Shown piece after piece: positions 12,717 to 14,557 of a stretch of 14,557 nt of DNA. The stretch is from positions 1 to 14,557 of the forward strand of contig DAOTYX010000105.1 of the NCBI GenBank assembly GCA_034434635.1. The letters are read 5' to 3'. A program made the position numbers and the translations under genes. The stretch is from DAOTYX01 sp034434635 (GTDB taxonomy: Bacteria > Chloroflexota > Anaerolineae > B4-G1 > DUEL01). The notes under the pieces are model-generated. The model did no database searches, was not told the origin of the DNA, and saw only the letters and a program-made list of their open reading frames with translations. The stretch's first letter is position 1. Every line of letters starts with the position of its first letter.

Positions 12717-14267
12717 CGGATACCCCGTGATGCGCCGAATCTCCTCATAGAGCGGCCGCAGGCGATGGTACATCTCACAGTAGACCCGCCGATAGAGCCC
12801 TTCGTACACCTCCTGCACGTCGGGGCGGGGGAGGAACGTACGGCTGACGCGGGTCATCTCCGCCACCGCGGCGGCGAAGTCGCGGTGCAACCCCAGCCCC
12901 ACCGCCGCGTCCATCGCCGCACCCAGGCCAGCGGTCTCGTAGATGTGGGGGCGGCTGGCCGGGCGGTTGAAGATGTCAGCGGTGATCTGCATCGCCGCGT
13001 CCGACTGCGACCCGCCGCCGGAGACGCGCACCTCGGTGGTGTGCATCCCCAGCCGCCGCTCCGTCCGCTCCAGCCCCTCGCGCAGGGCGTAGGCCAGCCC
13101 CTCAAGGATGGCGCGGTAGATGTGGGCGCGGGTATGGACGTCGCCGAAGCCGATGATCGCCCCCTTGGCCTCTGGTCCGGGCACCTTCAACCCCGGCGAC
13201 CAGTAGGGCTGTAGCGTCAGGCCCATCGAGCCGGGCGGGACGGCGGCCACGAGTTCATCGAACAACTCCTCCGGCGCGCAGCCCAACTCCTCGGCGCGCT
13301 GCTGCTCGCGCAGGCCGAACTCCTGGCGGAACCAGGAGACCATCCAGTAGCCGCGGTAAATCTGAATCTCCAGGTTGTAGGCCCCCGGGACGGCGCTGGG
13401 GTAAGGGGGGATGAGCGGGATGACCTCGACGTAGCGGCGGCTGGTGGTGTTGACCGTGGCGGTGGTGCCGTAGGAGAGGCAGGCGATGTGCGGCTCCAGA
13501 CAGCCGGCCCCCAACACCTCACACGCCTTGTCCGCGGCAGCGGCGATGAGCGGCAGTCCCGCCGGGATGCCGGTCGCCTCCGCCGCCTGGGGGGTGATCT
13601 CCCCCAGCGGCTGCGTCGGGGGCACCAGGTCGGGGAGCAGCCGCTCATCCATCGGCACCGCCTGCCACTTCCAGTCCGACTTCTTCGACCAGGTCAGCCG
13701 CTTGTAGTCGAAGGGGATGTACCCCACCTGGCAGCCCACCGAGTCGGCGAAGCGGTCCACCAGGCGGTGGGTGAGGTAGCCGGAGAGGAAGAGGTACTTG
13801 TGGGTGCGCTGCCAGACCTCCGGCTGGTGGGTACGCAGCCAGTTGGCCTCCGCCTCCGCCTGGAGATAGGCCACCGTTTCGGTCATACGGGTGAGGCGGA
13901 AGGCCAGGCCCCACAGGCCGCCCACCGGCGGCAGCCCCTCGGTGCGGCGCTGGTCGAGCCAGACGATGGCCGGGCGCAGCGGACGGCCCTGCTCGTCCAC
14001 ATTGACCATCGTCGCCCGCTGGGTGGTGAGGGCGACGCCGGCCACCGCCGTCCTGGGGACGGGACTTTCGCGCCACAGGCTCTGGCAGGCAGCGCAGAGG
14101 TGGTCCCAGAAGTAGTCCGGTTCCTGCTCCGCCCAGCCGGGCTGACGGGAGAAGTACGGCTCGATGGGCACGCGGGCCTTGTGCACCAGGTTGCCGCGCA
14201 GGTCGAACAGCAGCGCGCGGATGGACTGCGTGCCCACGTCAATGGACAGGATGTGGTCGGCGGACAT
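12708..14267 (-). CDS. FGGY-family carbohydrate kinase (xylulokinase-like)
   Basis: Cytoplasmic ATP-dependent sugar kinase, 519 residues, typical of the family. The N-terminal domain begins with the phosphate-binding ILSIDVGTQSIRALLFD region (6-22), with PGWAEQEPDYFW (43-54) and IVWLDQR (101-107). The likely catalytic base is Asp246 in AAADKACEVLGAG. The C-terminal domain shows LSYGTTATVNTTS (264-276) and VSGGGSQSDAAMQ (415-427), the second FGGY signature region. ATG at 14267 follows GGAGGT at a 5-nt gap. The substrate (xylulose, ribulose, glycerol, another polyol or a quinolone-like AI-2 type sugar) cannot be told from these motifs. No isomerase, aldolase or sugar transporter gene is adjacent; the solute-binding lipoprotein downstream is of the amino-acid type. 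The last codons lie within a 66-bp repeat. Confidence 0.92.
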   Translation of the reverse strand: MSADHILSIDVGTQSIRALLFDLRGNLVHKARVPIEPYFSRQPGWAEQEPDYFWDHLCAACQSLWRESPVPRTAVAGVALTTQRATMVNVDEQGRPLRPAIVWLDQRRTEGLPPVGGLWGLAFRLTRMTETVAYLQAEAEANWLRTHQPEVWQRTHKYLFLSGYLTHRLVDRFADSVGCQVGYIPFDYKRLTWSKKSDWKWQAVPMDERLLPDLVPPTQPLGEITPQAAEATGIPAGLPLIAAAADKACEVLGAGCLEPHIACLSYGTTATVNTTSRRYVEVIPLIPPYPSAVPGAYNLEIQIYRGYWMVSWFRQEFGLREQQRAEELGCAPEELFDELVAAVPPGSMGLTLQPYWSPGLKVPGPEAKGAIIGFGDVHTRAHIYRAILEGLAYALREGLERTERRLGMHTTEVRVSGGGSQSDAAMQITADIFNRPASRPHIYETAGLGAAMDAAVGLGLHRDFAAAVAEMTRVSRTFLPRPDVQEVYEGLYRRVYCEMYHRLRPLYEEIRRITGYPPR

Positions 14268-14301
14268 CGGTCACCTCCGTGGATGAAGCGATGCTGGGAG
14301 T

Positions 14302-14330
14302 AGTGTACCTGATTTGTGGAGAGAGCACAA
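14302..14330 (-). promoter_or_regulatory. Possible promoter of the FGGY kinase gene
   Basis: On the minus strand TTGTGC (14330-14325), a 17-bp spacer and TACACT (14307-14302) precede the ATG at 14267, giving a leader of about 30 nt. The match is moderate (3 and 4 of 6). The surrounding 14270-14340 is more AT-rich than its flanks, which supports a promoter here. Confidence 0.4.
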
Positions 14331-14408
14331 GAAGAGACAAGGGCGCAAGGGCGCGGTCAGGAGACTGCGCCCAGCCACGTGACCCGCCCCGCGCCCTGTA
14401 ACCCCGTA

Positions 14409-14432
14409 GCCGACGCATCCCTATGCGTCGGC
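14409..14432. repeat. Hairpin repeat, GACGCAT variant
   Basis: GCCGACGCAT (14409-14418), loop CCCT and ATGCGTCGGC (14423-14432) form a perfect 10-bp stem, preceded by CCCCGTA. Loop, GCAT/ATGC core and 5' flank match the hairpins near 12570. Only the mid-stem differs, with paired changes on both arms. It is upstream of the FGGY kinase promoter. Confidence 0.8.
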
Positions 14433-14456
14433 GCCCCGGCATCGGGATGCCGGGGC
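14433..14456. repeat. Hairpin repeat, CCCGGCAT variant, inverted
   Basis: It abuts the previous hairpin directly. GCCCCGGCAT (14433-14442), loop CGGG and ATGCCGGGGC (14447-14456) form a perfect 10-bp stem. Read on the minus strand it has the flank GGTA and loop CCCG, so it is an inverted member of the same family with a third stem sequence. Confidence 0.75.
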
Positions 14457-14491
14457 TACCGAGCACCGCCTGGCCATCCCAACCCCGCAGC

Positions 14492-14557
14492 GGCGGCATC
14501 CCTATGCCGCCACTGCCTGACCCGCCGGGCGCCCCATAACCCCGTAGCCGACGCATC
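14492..14557. repeat. Two further hairpin repeats, the last cut by the window edge
   Basis: GGCGGCAT (14492-14499), loop CCCT and ATGCCGCC (14504-14511) form an 8-bp stem of the same type as the 12570 hairpin, with flank CCCCGCAGC. From 14540 the flank CCCCGTAGC and left arm CGACGCAT of another copy begin and run off the edge. Together, 14400-14557 is a repeat cluster with no gene in it. Confidence 0.75.

Noticed and set aside
14335..14360. Short AAGGGCGC direct repeat (two 8-bp units)
   Set aside because: Only two units with an 8-bp period; too little to assign to the 7-bp family or to call a repeat element.

Overview
The window is a GC-rich bacterial chromosomal segment with 15 protein-coding genes. 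I place it tentatively in the Chloroflexota (Anaerolineae-like). The reasons are the Pro/Thr-rich lipoprotein linker, the domain style of the sensor and binding proteins, and frequent GTG starts. No rRNA gene or other taxonomic marker is present, so this is inference.

Bases 1-6338 are one minus-strand operon with a strong promoter (TTGCCA, 17 bp, TATAAT). Its order is rmd-like reductase, gmd, phosphohexomutase, tatD-like hydrolase, trans-polyprenyl diphosphate synthase, and a family 2 glycosyltransferase that runs off the left edge. The first three genes and the last fit GDP-D-rhamnose (6-deoxyhexose) synthesis and transfer for a surface glycan. No GDP-mannose pyrophosphorylase is in view. 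The tatD and prenyl synthase genes look like co-transcribed housekeeping genes, or lipid-carrier/quinone supply.

Bases 6357-7637 hold the classical infC-rpmI-rplT translation operon, also on the minus strand. It has a near-consensus promoter (TTGACA, 17 bp, TATGAT), a 12-bp terminator hairpin, and an infC gene whose only good start is the rare codon ATC. Upstream lie a 69-residue unknown protein and a stand-alone cyclic-nucleotide-binding-domain protein. Divergent from them, on the plus strand, are an OmpR-type response regulator, its histidine kinase and a small two-CxxC protein.

Bases 10826-14267 (minus strand) hold a lipoprotein made of two tandem family 3 solute-binding domains and an FGGY sugar kinase. 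Both ends of this block are decorated with short hairpin repeats.

The most distinctive content is repetitive. First, degenerate tandem arrays with a 7-bp period occur at four places, two of them inside open reading frames and one across a stop codon. Second, a family of about six hairpins with core GCAT-CCC(T/G)-ATGC shows compensatory stem changes between copies. I saw no CRISPR array, tRNA, IS transposase, phage genes or defence system.
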